Under the pieces are notes generated by a model. That model saw nothing but the letters and a program-made list of their open reading frames with translations, searched no databases and was not told where the DNA came from. From JARYMI01 sp037444845 (lineage in GTDB: Bacteria > Acidobacteriota > Aminicenantia > Aminicenantales > UBA8522): DNA of 64,000 bases. The DNA lies in the NCBI GenBank assembly GCA_037444845.1, contig JBBILQ010000001.1:73749-137748 (forward strand), read 5' to 3'. Position 1 is the first letter of the stretch, and each line of letters begins with the position of its first letter. Shown here one piece after another: positions 24,107-32,443 of this stretch. The translations under genes and the position numbers were made by a program.

Positions 24107-24344
24107 CCCAAAATTGCCGATATGAAATTCCCATTCTGCAAAAGTACTCCATGTGGAATCCAATTATCGTGATAGCGAGTGCACCCGAGGGGTGGCGCGA
24201 TTCGGGGCCTCCCGCCGTCCCGAGCGCTTGATGCCACTCATCTTGTTGACTGATAATAAACAAGATAGTCCGCGAGGGGGCGCCGGGGGTGAACCGCGAC
24301 AGGACCCGTCGGGTGATTCTATCGACAAATTTCGGTTGCGTGAC
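24107..24344 (+). repeat. Dispersed repeat, family A copy 2, with an inner insert
   Basis: Fills most of the 351-bp gap between the radical SAM and DUF362 genes. It shares ordered blocks with 17576-17729, ending in CCCGTCGGGTGATTCTATC. Compared with copy 1 it carries about 79 extra bases between TTCGGGG and GGGGGTGAAC (about 24208-24286). That insert holds an inverted repeat ATCTTGTT (24240-24247) / AACAAGAT (24259-24266) with an 11-nt loop. I see no clear coding content. Confidence 0.6.
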
Positions 24345-24354
24345 ATGAGGTAAT

Positions 24355-24383
24355 TTGTTTGCGCCTTTAAAGTCAGATAGAAT
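24355..24383 (+). promoter_or_regulatory. Promoter directly abutting the DUF362 start
   Basis: TTGTTT (24355-24360), a 17-nt spacer and TAGAAT (24378-24383). The predicted start falls on 24390, the first base of the GTG start codon. Confidence 0.45.
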
Positions 24384-24389
24384 AGAAAG

Positions 24390-25637
24390 GTGATTCAGGA
24401 AAGGAACAAGAAAGAGGTCCGGGGAGAAGTGGATGCCGGAGCAAAGAGAAAGCCTCAGGCCAGATCCAGGGTGGTCATCTCGCGCTGCGCTTCTTACGAC
24501 CGCGGTGACCTTTCTCTTGCTCTCCGCAGGATCCTCGATAGCCTTGGGGGCCTGAGCTCTGTTATTAAGCAGGGCAGCCGGGTCTTCGTCAAGATCAACC
24601 ATCTCTCCCCTTCTTCTCCTCCTGATCGGGCCATCCTCACTCATCCTTCCTTCACCCGCGAGGTCCTGCGGCTGCTCAGTGACTCGGGAGCTGAGCTGAC
24701 CGTTGGAGACGATATCTACAGCCGGCAACCAGACGGTTTTTCCTTGAGCGGCTACCGGGCCGTGTGCGCTGAGTTGGGCGTCCGGTTGGTTAATCTCAAG
24801 GAGACAGGTTTTGTTGAGGTCGCTGTCCCGGGAAAAGTCTTGAAAAAGACGTACATCGCGCGGCCGGTCATCGAAGCTGATGTCATCATCAACCTCCCAA
24901 AATTGAAGACTCATTCTTTTGCCATTTTCACCGGAGCCATAAAAAACATGTACGGCGTCATCCCTCATGGGCTCCGGCTGGCCTATCATCGCCGTTTTGT
25001 CCGGAATGATGTCTTTTCCCAGATGCTGGTCGATCTTTTTTCTTGCGTTCCGCCGCATCTTAGCGTCATGGATGCTGTTGTCGGCATGGAAGGAGAGGGA
25101 CCTTCGGCCGGCATGCCCAAAAAAGTCGGGCTCATCCTGGGCAGCCGTGACGCGGTGGCGTTGGATGCGGCAGCGGCCCGGGTCGTCGGCTACGCTCCCT
25201 CCGCTATCTACACGACGGTATTTGCCGACGAGAGGGGCCTTGGCACCGCCGATTTCAGCCAGATCGAGATGGCGGGCGAGAGGCTTGAGGATGTGGCGGT
25301 TTCGAATTTCCGGCACTCGGCTGTGGCGGTCAGCTTTTTCAACAGGCGGTTGCCCTCTGTCCTCTACGCGTATATCCAGGACCAGCTCACCCTTATTCCG
25401 GAAGTCCGGGGGGAGGCTTGTGAAGCCTGCTTGGAGTGCGTCAGGATATGCCCGCTTCGGGCAATCAGCCTGGTCGATGGCGTCGCCCGCATAGACGAGT
25501 CGAACTGTATCCACTGCCTCTGCTGCCATGAAGTCTGTCAGTATCGAGCCATCAAGCTCAATCAATTGCCCCTGGGGCGGCTGCTGCGCAAGGGCGAGGC
25601 TTTGCTCCAAAAAGCAAGCGCTATTTTAAATAAATAA
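24390..25637 (+). CDS. DUF362 protein with C-terminal 2x[4Fe-4S] ferredoxin domain
   Basis: A 415-residue protein. The DUF362 domain spans about residues 28-330 (VKINHLSPS, VGDDIYSRQPDG, VIINLPKLKTHSFAIFTGAIKNMYGV, DAVVGMEGEGPSAG). Two cluster motifs follow, CEACLECVRICP and CIHCLCCHEVCQ, for two [4Fe-4S] centres. No signal peptide is seen. It is probably a cytoplasmic electron-transfer protein; the role of DUF362 itself is not established. The GTG at 24390 coincides with the predicted transcription start, implying a leaderless mRNA. GTG 24429 is an alternative start with GGGGAG just upstream. Confidence 0.85.
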   Translation: MIQERNKKEVRGEVDAGAKRKPQARSRVVISRCASYDRGDLSLALRRILDSLGGLSSVIKQGSRVFVKINHLSPSSPPDRAILTHPSFTREVLRLLSDSGAELTVGDDIYSRQPDGFSLSGYRAVCAELGVRLVNLKETGFVEVAVPGKVLKKTYIARPVIEADVIINLPKLKTHSFAIFTGAIKNMYGVIPHGLRLAYHRRFVRNDVFSQMLVDLFSCVPPHLSVMDAVVGMEGEGPSAGMPKKVGLILGSRDAVALDAAAARVVGYAPSAIYTTVFADERGLGTADFSQIEMAGERLEDVAVSNFRHSAVAVSFFNRRLPSVLYAYIQDQLTLIPEVRGEACEACLECVRICPLRAISLVDGVARIDESNCIHCLCCHEVCQYRAIKLNQLPLGRLLRKGEALLQKASAILNK

Positions 25638-25716
25638 GCTGGTATTTTCTGAGTTCGCGGTAACTCTGGAAAGAAAGAGAGGGCTGTGATAGAGTAAGGG
25701 CTGCTGGAGGCGCGAC

Positions 25717-26847
25717 ATGGATTTCAACCTTTATTTTAAATCCCGACAAGGGGAGATGGCTAACCTCCTGAAACAGATAGTCAGCCGCGAATCTCCTTCG
25801 CAGGATAAGAAAGCCGTGGATGCCTGTGCGTCCTTTGTCATCAGTGAGTTCCGAAAAATAGGCGCTCGCGTTAGCCGCTTTCCACAGAAAGGAATCGGCG
25901 ATTTCTATGTCGTTGAGTATCCAGGAGCAATAAGAGGAGACGTTGAACAGCCGGTTCTTGTCCTCACCCATATCGACACTGTCTGGCCGGTTGGCAAGAT
26001 CGTCCAGATGCCCTTTTATGTTTCCGGGAACAAGGTTTACGGCCCTGGTGTGCTGGATATGAAAGCAGGGCTGGTCATGGTCATTTCTGCTTTGAAAGCG
26101 CTTCACCAGCTTGGCCTGCGGCCTCGGCGAAGAGTGTTGATCTTCGTCAACACCGCTGAAGAGATCGGCAGTGAGGCAGCGTACGAAATAATCGGCCAGC
26201 TCGCAAGGAAATCAGCTCATGTGCTCTGTCTCGAGCCAGCCCTCCCCGGAGGAGCCCTCAAGACGCGGCGAAAAGGCCGCCTTGTCGTCAGGTTAGAAGC
26301 AAAGGGAAAGGCAGCCCACGCCGGTTCACCAGAGAAAGGCGTCAACGCCATTGAGGAGCTCATTCTTCAGATCCAGCGTTTGAAAAGGCTGGCTAAGGGG
26401 GGTGTGACGATGAGCGTCAATCAAGTCGGCGGCGGAGAGAAGGCGAACGTCGTGGCCGAAGCAGCCTGGGCTGTTCTGGATATCAGGTTCTGGAACACCG
26501 GCCAAAAACAAAGGCTCACGAATGCTTTGAGGCAGCTGAAGGCCTCAGGCCAGGGGGCCAAGCTGAAATCTACCATCGAGAGCATGACCCCGCCGCTCGA
26601 AAAGAGCAAACCGTCGGCATCACTCCTCCATCAAATCAGGGAAATTGCCGCTTCACTTGAAATGACGTTGGAAGAAGGGAAAACAGGCGGTGGATCAGAC
26701 GCGTCGATACCCGCGAACCTGGGGATAGCCACTCTGGACGGTCTGGGGCCGGATGGCGACGGCATCCATGCTGAAACTGAACATATGCTCCTTTCCTCCC
26801 TCATCCAGAGGACGGCTCTTCTCACAGAAATCTTCCGCCAGGTTTGA
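25717..26847 (+). CDS. M20 family metallopeptidase (carboxypeptidase G2-like)
   Basis: A 376-residue M20 enzyme. Zinc ligands are recognisable in LVLTHIDTVWPVG (His, with the catalytic Asp two residues on), YGPGVLDMKAG (bridging Asp), FVNTAEEIGS (catalytic Glu and ligand Glu), a Glu in LCLEPA, and DGDGIHAETEHM (terminal His). A dimerisation domain follows RLEAKGKAAHAGSPEKG. The layout matches glutamate carboxypeptidase rather than ArgE or DapE. No signal peptide is seen, so it probably cleaves C-terminal residues from short peptides or N-acyl amino acids in the cytoplasm. It is preceded by CTGGAGGCG and ATG 25717. Confidence 0.9.
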   Translation: MDFNLYFKSRQGEMANLLKQIVSRESPSQDKKAVDACASFVISEFRKIGARVSRFPQKGIGDFYVVEYPGAIRGDVEQPVLVLTHIDTVWPVGKIVQMPFYVSGNKVYGPGVLDMKAGLVMVISALKALHQLGLRPRRRVLIFVNTAEEIGSEAAYEIIGQLARKSAHVLCLEPALPGGALKTRRKGRLVVRLEAKGKAAHAGSPEKGVNAIEELILQIQRLKRLAKGGVTMSVNQVGGGEKANVVAEAAWAVLDIRFWNTGQKQRLTNALRQLKASGQGAKLKSTIESMTPPLEKSKPSASLLHQIREIAASLEMTLEEGKTGGGSDASIPANLGIATLDGLGPDGDGIHAETEHMLLSSLIQRTALLTEIFRQV

Positions 26848-26886
26848 CCTTAATAGAGAAGTTCTAATCGACGACCGTCCCCTTAA

Positions 26887-26915
26887 TTGACTGAGCCAGA
26901 CAATTTTGTTAATTT
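26887..26915 (+). promoter_or_regulatory. Promoter for the aminotransferase-serA operon
   Basis: TTGACT (26887-26892), a 17-nt spacer and TAATTT (26910-26915). The predicted start is near 26922, leaving a 50-nt leader with AAAGGAGG before ATG 26972. Confidence 0.45.
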
Positions 26916-26971
26916 AAAGGGCGATGGATTTTAAACCTCACGGATGCGCTAATCAATAAAGGAGGACTTAT

Positions 26972-28117
26972 ATGATAAAAAAATACTACCTGCTCTCGCC
27001 CGGCCCCACGCCCATCCCCCCGGACGTGCTGGCTGTGGCTTCTGAACCCATCATTCACCACCGCACGCCCGAATTTTCAGCAATCTTCATGCACGTTTCC
27101 GAAGGGCTCAAGTACGTCTTTGGCACCAAGGAAGATGTCTTTATCCTGACCTCTTCTGGAAGCGGCGCCATGGAGACCGCCGTCGTTAACACGCTGAGTA
27201 CCGGCGACAAAGTTATCACCATCAACGGCGGCAAGTTTGGCGAACGCTGGGGCAACATCTGCCGGGCTTACGGCGTCGAAGTCAAAGAGGTCGTCCTGGA
27301 ATGGGGCGATGATTTCACTCCAGACCAGCTTGCCGCAGAGCTAAAAGCTAACCCCGGTGTCAAAGCCGTCTTCTCGACCCTATCTGAAACATCGAGCGGC
27401 GCCGTCTACGACATCAAAGGCTACGGGGAGGTCGTTTCCAAGTCTGATGCCGTCCTGGCCGTTGATGGGATTTCAGGCCTCGGCGCCACCGCTTGCCCGA
27501 TGGACGAGTGGAACATTGACATTTTAGTTGCTGGCTCGCAGAAATCATTCATGATTCCCCCTGGACTTGCCTACATCGCTTTCAGCCCCAAGGCCTGGAA
27601 GCTCGTCGAGTCGGCCAAGCTTCCCAGGTTCTATTTTGATGCCCGCAGAGCCAAGAAGAACTTGGAGAAGCAGACGACTCCCTGGACCCCGGGCGTATCG
27701 CTCATCATCCAGCAGAAAAAAGCTCTGGATATCATCCGCGGCTTGGGAATGGAGAAGCTGTTAGAGCATCACCGCGTCCTGGGCGAGGCCACACGCGCCG
27801 GAGTCAAAGCGCTTGGGCTTGAACTTTTGGCCAAGAACCCGGGGAACGTCTTGACCGCAGTCAAGGTGCCCGCCGCCATCGACGGAAGCAAGCTTGTCAA
27901 AACAATGCAGGCCAAGTACAAGGCGTATATCGCCGGCGCCCAGGACCCGAACAAGGGGAAATTCTTCCGCATCGCGCATCTCGGTTACATGGGTGGGTTC
28001 GATATCATCACCGCTCTCTCTGCTCTGGAGATGACATTGGACGATCTTAATTTTTCATTCGAGAAAGGCAGCTCTATCCGGGCAGCGGAGAAAATCCTAA
28101 AGGAGAACTGGCAATGA
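26972..28117 (+). CDS. Class V aminotransferase (serine-pyruvate / alanine-glyoxylate type)
   Basis: A 381-residue PLP enzyme. The N-terminus LLSPGPTPIPPDVL and HHRTPEFSAIF are typical of the AGT/SPT subfamily. The PLP lysine is in VAGSQKSFMIPPG, and VDGISGLGATACPMDEWNID precedes it. Such enzymes interconvert serine or alanine with hydroxypyruvate or glyoxylate; in bacteria with SerA next door they may serve in place of SerC. A strong AAAGGAGG precedes ATG 26972. Its stop overlaps the serA start by 4 nt (ATGA), so the two are coupled. Confidence 0.92.
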   Translation: MIKKYYLLSPGPTPIPPDVLAVASEPIIHHRTPEFSAIFMHVSEGLKYVFGTKEDVFILTSSGSGAMETAVVNTLSTGDKVITINGGKFGERWGNICRAYGVEVKEVVLEWGDDFTPDQLAAELKANPGVKAVFSTLSETSSGAVYDIKGYGEVVSKSDAVLAVDGISGLGATACPMDEWNIDILVAGSQKSFMIPPGLAYIAFSPKAWKLVESAKLPRFYFDARRAKKNLEKQTTPWTPGVSLIIQQKKALDIIRGLGMEKLLEHHRVLGEATRAGVKALGLELLAKNPGNVLTAVKVPAAIDGSKLVKTMQAKYKAYIAGAQDPNKGKFFRIAHLGYMGGFDIITALSALEMTLDDLNFSFEKGSSIRAAEKILKENWQ

Positions 28118-29019
28118 AAAAGGTTTTGCTGGCAGATTCACTGGACAAAGAAGCCCTCGACAAGCTCAAGGCCCTGCCCCAGTTTGATGTCACTCTGAAA
28201 ACCGGACAGGATGAGGCTGAGCTGGTTAAAACAATCTCTGGTTTTCAGGCGGTCGTCGTCCGCAGCGCAACTAAAATTACGAGGAAGGTTATCGAGGCGG
28301 GTCGAGACCTGGAACTCATTGTCAGGGCTGGAATCGGGCTGGACAATATCGACTGCGAAGCAGCCAAAGAGAAGGGCATTCAAGTGGCCAACACGCCTGC
28401 CGCGACCTCAATCTCTGTGGCCGAGCACACCTTCGGGCTGATGCTGGCCGCCGTCCGGCAGCATGGTCGGGCCAACCTGTCGATGAAGGAACACAAATGG
28501 GAGAAAAAAGCGCTTTCCGGCACCGAGCTCTACGGCAAGACGCTCGGGCTTATCGGGTTGGGCCGGATCGGAAAGGAAGTGGCCAAGCGCGCCCTGGCCT
28601 TCGGGATGAGCGTGATTGCCTATGATGTCATCAAGATCGAGACTGACCTTGATGTCAAGCAGGTCTCGCTCGCTGAGCTTCTGGAGCAAGCTGACGTCAT
28701 ATCTCTTCACCTTCCGCTAACCAAAGAGAACAAACACATGATCGGCAGGCCTGAATTCGAGAAGATGAAAGACGGCGTCATTCTCGTCAACGCCGCCCGC
28801 GGCGGAATAGTCGATGAAACAGCCCTGCTCGAAGCTCTCAATTCCGGCAAGGTCAGGGCAGCGGCGATCGATGTGTTCGAGAAGGAGCCGCCGGTCGATT
28901 ACAGCCTAATCGATCATCCCAACGTCATCGCCACTCCCCATATCGGGGCTGCAGCTGAAGAAGGCCAGAAGCGCGCCGGTGTAGAGGTGGTCAAGATTCT
29001 GCAAGAAAGACTGAAATAG
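28114..29019 (+). CDS. serA: D-3-phosphoglycerate dehydrogenase, short form
   Basis: A 301-residue D-2-hydroxyacid dehydrogenase. Features are RSATKITRKVIE, IVRAGIGLDNID, NTPAATSISVAEHTFGLM, the NAD fold LGLIGLGRIGKEVAKRA, NAARGGIVDE with catalytic Arg, and the catalytic His in TPHIGAAAEEG. It lacks the C-terminal ACT domain, so no serine feedback through ACT is expected. It oxidises 3-phosphoglycerate to 3-phosphohydroxypyruvate. The coupled aminotransferase upstream supports a serine pathway role; glyoxylate or hydroxypyruvate reduction is the alternative. Confidence 0.9.
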   Translation: MKKVLLADSLDKEALDKLKALPQFDVTLKTGQDEAELVKTISGFQAVVVRSATKITRKVIEAGRDLELIVRAGIGLDNIDCEAAKEKGIQVANTPAATSISVAEHTFGLMLAAVRQHGRANLSMKEHKWEKKALSGTELYGKTLGLIGLGRIGKEVAKRALAFGMSVIAYDVIKIETDLDVKQVSLAELLEQADVISLHLPLTKENKHMIGRPEFEKMKDGVILVNAARGGIVDETALLEALNSGKVRAAAIDVFEKEPPVDYSLIDHPNVIATPHIGAAAEEGQKRAGVEVVKILQERLK

Positions 29020-29058
29020 AACGCGACAAGTAGAGGGTTGACCGGAAAGGAAAGAATC

Positions 29059-30384
29059 ATGGCAGAGATACAGCCCTTCAGAGGCTTGAGGTACAACCCT
29101 GAAAGAATCCGGCTCGAAGACGTGATCACTGAGCCATACGACCGGATTACGCCGGCCATGCAGGAGGAGTATTACCGGAAAAGCCCTCATAACATCGTCC
29201 GTGTCATCCTGGGGAAGGATGACGATCGCGAGCATCCAGAAAAAGACAAATACAGGCGGGCTGATGTTCTTCTGAAAAAGTGGCAGGAAGATGGTGTCTT
29301 TATCAGAGAAGAGAGAAGGGCACTCTACTTGTACGAACAAGAATTCCAGTCCGACAGCGAACAAAGAAAGCGGCTCGGGCTCATCGCCAGGGTCAAACTT
29401 GAGGACTTCGCCTCAAAAAAAGTCCTGCCTCATGAAAAGACATTTCCCAAGCACAAGGAAGACCGGCTGCGTTTGCTCAGAGCGACTCAAACGAACACCG
29501 AACAGATTTTCCTCCTTTATTCGGATGACGATAAGAAAGCCCGCCAGGCCATCAGTCGGGCCCTGGAAAAGCCTGAACCCGCAGCCGACATCAGGGACGA
29601 AGATGGGTTCCGGCATCGCCTCTGGGTTGTCCAGGATGAAAATGACATCAGCCGCATTCAGCAAGCCATGGCCGATAAGATTTTGATCATCGCAGACGGC
29701 CACCATCGCTACGAGACATCGCTTAATTACAGGGCGGAGATGGCCGCCAAGATCGGCTTCAGCTCGGGAATAGAGCCCTGGAATTACGTCATGATGACTC
29801 TCTTCGACCTCAACGAACCTGGCCTGGTCATCCTGCCAACCTACCGGCTGGTCAAAGACATGGAAAAGCTTGATGAAGAAGGATTGAGGAGCGCTTTTTC
29901 CGATTATTTTGAAATCTCTGGCGCTGGCTGGTCTGGGCTGGACGACCGGGCTGGCCTGGCCAGGGTTCGTCAGATCGTCTCGGCGAACGAACACACCTTC
30001 GCCCTCTTCCTCTCGGGGCTGAAGAAGTTCCTTGTCCTCCGCCTGAAGAGTGAGGAGATCCTCGACGATGAGGGCGACCGGTCCAAATCGGCTGAGTGGA
30101 AAAGGCTCGACGTGGCCATCCTCCATTTCCTGATCATCGACCGGCTCGAGCGCTTCACCGCAAGACCCTTTGTCCAGGAAGAGTCCGTCTCTTATATCCG
30201 GAACTTGGAGGAAGGGCTGGAGAAGGTTGATGCGGGCGAATGGCAGATGATTTTCTTGCTCAAGCCTTGTTCTCTGCAGCAAGTCCGGCAGGTGGTTGAG
30301 AAGGGAGAGCTGATGCCTCACAAGTCCACTGATTTCTTTCCCAAGCTGAAGTCGGGGCTTGTCCTCTGCCCTCTTGATGAATAA
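29059..30384 (+). CDS. DUF1015 family protein (COG4198)
   Basis: A 441-residue protein with the family's typical N-terminus IQPFRGLRYNPERI and EPYDRITPAMQEEYY, a central RLRLLRATQTNTEQIFLLYSD, and IIADGHHRYETSLNYR. The D-G-H-H-R motif resembles the catalytic loop of ParB/Srx-fold serine kinases. The function is not established. It sits in a serine-biosynthesis-like operon (aminotransferase, SerA, this gene), an association I recall from other bacteria. ATG 29059 is preferred over TTG 29038 because GGAAAGGAAAG sits just before it. Confidence 0.88.
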   Translation: MAEIQPFRGLRYNPERIRLEDVITEPYDRITPAMQEEYYRKSPHNIVRVILGKDDDREHPEKDKYRRADVLLKKWQEDGVFIREERRALYLYEQEFQSDSEQRKRLGLIARVKLEDFASKKVLPHEKTFPKHKEDRLRLLRATQTNTEQIFLLYSDDDKKARQAISRALEKPEPAADIRDEDGFRHRLWVVQDENDISRIQQAMADKILIIADGHHRYETSLNYRAEMAAKIGFSSGIEPWNYVMMTLFDLNEPGLVILPTYRLVKDMEKLDEEGLRSAFSDYFEISGAGWSGLDDRAGLARVRQIVSANEHTFALFLSGLKKFLVLRLKSEEILDDEGDRSKSAEWKRLDVAILHFLIIDRLERFTARPFVQEESVSYIRNLEEGLEKVDAGEWQMIFLLKPCSLQQVRQVVEKGELMPHKSTDFFPKLKSGLVLCPLDE

Positions 30385-30393
30385 CGAACAGCG

Positions 30394-31548
30394 ATGATTT
30401 ACCTTGACAATAATGCAACGACGCCGCTTGACCCGGCTGTCGCAGATAAGATGTGCTGGTTTCTCCGGGAGCATTTTGGAAACCCGTCTTCGCTCTATCC
30501 GATTGGCCGGGCCGTTAAGGACATCGTCAATGAAGCCAGGGAGGCTGTGGCGAGAGCGCTTGGCGCCAGCCGCACTGAGATCATCTTCACCGGGTCCGGA
30601 ACCGAGGCGGATAATTTCGCCATCCGGGGCGTCCTCGATACCTATCCTGAGAAGAATGAAGTCATCACCTCAGCCATCGAGCACCCGGCCGTGCTACGCG
30701 TGGGTAATTATCTCGAAAAGAAGGGGCTCAAGGTGGACTACGCTCCCGTTGATGAGTCTGGATCGGTCGACCTCAGCTTCATCCGCGACGCCATCACGCC
30801 GCGGACCGCCCTTGTCTCAATCATGCACGCCAACAACGAAATCGGAACAATCCAGCCGATCGAGGAAATTGTCAAGCTCGCTCATGATAAAGGCGTTCTT
30901 GTCCACACCGATGCGGTCCAGACTTTCGGCAAACTCAACTTCACCGTGGAGACTCTCGGTGTGGATCTCCTCTCGATTTCAGCTCACAAGATTTACGGCC
31001 CCAAAGGTGTGGGGGCGCTGTTCGTCCGCAAAGGCATCGACATCTGCCCGTTTATTCACGGCGGCCATCAGGAGAAAGGCCTCCGGGCCGGAACCGAGAA
31101 CACGATCGGTATCGTCGGGTTTGGGGAGGCGGCGCGCCTGCTGATGGAAAGAGGCAAGAGGGATAAGGAAAGAATCGCTCGGCTCGCCGATAGCCTGAAG
31201 AAAGGAATCGAAGAAAAAATCCCCAAGGCCATTTTCAACGGCCATCCTGAAAAAAGAGTCAAGAACACCCTCAACTTTTCTTTTCCCGGGCTCGAGGCCG
31301 AAGCCATTCTGCTCGCCTTGGCCACAAAGGAGATCTACGTTTCCACGGGGTCAGCCTGCAGCGAAGAATCGGAGGATGTCTCCCATGTGCTCCTCGCGAT
31401 AGGCCTGCGGCCTGAGATTGCTCGTTCCTCGATCCGCATGTCTTTGGGCAGGTTCAACACCGAAGAAGACGTCCAGGTTGTCCTCAAAGAGCTTCCCGAG
31501 ATTATAGAGAAACTGCGGCAGATTTCCGCTTTTGATCCCGAGGAATAA
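30394..31548 (+). CDS. Cysteine desulfurase, NifS/IscS class
   Basis: A 384-residue class V PLP enzyme. It shows MIYLDNNATTPLDPAV, GSGTEADNFAIRG, VSIMHANNEIG, the PLP lysine in SISAHKIYGPKGVG and the catalytic Cys in STGSACSEESEDVSHVL. It removes sulfur from cysteine for Fe-S clusters or thio-modification. No IscU, IscA or MnmA is adjacent, so the acceptor cannot be told. It follows the DUF1015 gene by 9 nt and precedes the methyltransferase pair by 10 nt, in the same operon. The serine and sulfur-amino-acid theme of the operon fits. Confidence 0.92.
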   Translation: MIYLDNNATTPLDPAVADKMCWFLREHFGNPSSLYPIGRAVKDIVNEAREAVARALGASRTEIIFTGSGTEADNFAIRGVLDTYPEKNEVITSAIEHPAVLRVGNYLEKKGLKVDYAPVDESGSVDLSFIRDAITPRTALVSIMHANNEIGTIQPIEEIVKLAHDKGVLVHTDAVQTFGKLNFTVETLGVDLLSISAHKIYGPKGVGALFVRKGIDICPFIHGGHQEKGLRAGTENTIGIVGFGEAARLLMERGKRDKERIARLADSLKKGIEEKIPKAIFNGHPEKRVKNTLNFSFPGLEAEAILLALATKEIYVSTGSACSEESEDVSHVLLAIGLRPEIARSSIRMSLGRFNTEEDVQVVLKELPEIIEKLRQISAFDPEE

Positions 31549-31558
31549 GAAAGCACCA

Positions 31559-32443
31559 ATGGAAAAGTTCTGGCAACTTCTTAGGGAAAGGGCCATCCTG
31601 TTGGACGGCGCAATGGGAACCGAGCTCATCCGGGCCGGGATTCCCCAGGGAGAATGCCCTGAGCTTTGGAATGTGGACAGGCCCGAAGCGGTCAGAGAAA
31701 TCCACCGCCGCTATTTCGAGGCGGGATCGGATGCGGTCTTGACAAACTCCTTCGGCGGGAACAAAATCAAGCTCGGTTCGCACGGGCTGGAGGGGAGATG
31801 TTACGAGCTCAACTTGGCCGCGGCGAGCATTGCGCGAGAAACGAAAAAACCGGGGGCTTTTGTCGGGGGCAGCATGGGCCCGACAGGAAAATTTCTCAAG
31901 CCTCAGGGCGAGTACGATGAGAGTGATTTTGAAGAGGCTTATGCGGTTCAGGCCGAAGCCCTGACCGCGGGAAAAGTCGACTTTTTGCTCATCGAAACCA
32001 TGTACGACCTGAGAGAAGCGCTGTGCGCCCTGAGGGCAGCCAAAAAGGTCTCTCCTCTTCCGGTTTTTGTAACAATGACTTATAACAAGACGCCGCGGGG
32101 GTTTTTCACCCTCATGGGAAACGGAGTCAAGCAGTGCATCCACGAGGTTGTGGACTGCGGAGGGCTGCGAGGTATTGGCGCAAATTGTACCCTGAACAGC
32201 TCCGACATGGTTTCACTCATCCAGGAAATGAGAAAAGAAACTTCTTTCCCCCTTATCGCCCAGCCTAATGCCGGCCAGCCTGTCCTGGCGGCCGGGGACA
32301 CGGTGACATACACTCAGGAAATCGATGATTATGTCAAACACGTTCCTGAGATCATCGCCAGCGGGGCCAACATCATCGGGGGTTGCTGCGGAACCAACCC
32401 CGAGTTCATCCGCCGGATGGCTGAAATTATCAAACCCTCATGA
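31559..32443 (+). CDS. Homocysteine S-methyltransferase domain protein (MetH N-terminal module)
   Basis: A 294-residue TIM-barrel Zn methyltransferase. Features are ILLDGAMGTELIRAGIP and TNSFGGNKIKL, with zinc cysteines in IGANCTLNSSDM and NIIGGCCGTNPEF. This matches the homocysteine module of MetH and betaine-homocysteine methyltransferases. It ends in a 4-nt overlap with a pterin-binding module, so MetH appears split into separate genes. ATG 31559 follows the desulfurase stop by 10 nt. Without a fused cobalamin domain it would need a separate corrinoid protein. Confidence 0.88.
   Translation: MEKFWQLLRERAILLDGAMGTELIRAGIPQGECPELWNVDRPEAVREIHRRYFEAGSDAVLTNSFGGNKIKLGSHGLEGRCYELNLAAASIARETKKPGAFVGGSMGPTGKFLKPQGEYDESDFEEAYAVQAEALTAGKVDFLLIETMYDLREALCALRAAKKVSPLPVFVTMTYNKTPRGFFTLMGNGVKQCIHEVVDCGGLRGIGANCTLNSSDMVSLIQEMRKETSFPLIAQPNAGQPVLAAGDTVTYTQEIDDYVKHVPEIIASGANIIGGCCGTNPEFIRRMAEIIKPS

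Noticed and set aside
24090..25610. 506-codon minus-strand frame over the DUF362 gene and repeat copy 2
   Set aside because: It crosses a non-coding repeat and is antisense to clear ferredoxin motifs; it has no domain of its own.
29413..30474. 353-codon minus-strand frame opposite the DUF1015 gene
   Set aside because: Antisense shadow; the plus strand has the family signature and operon context.
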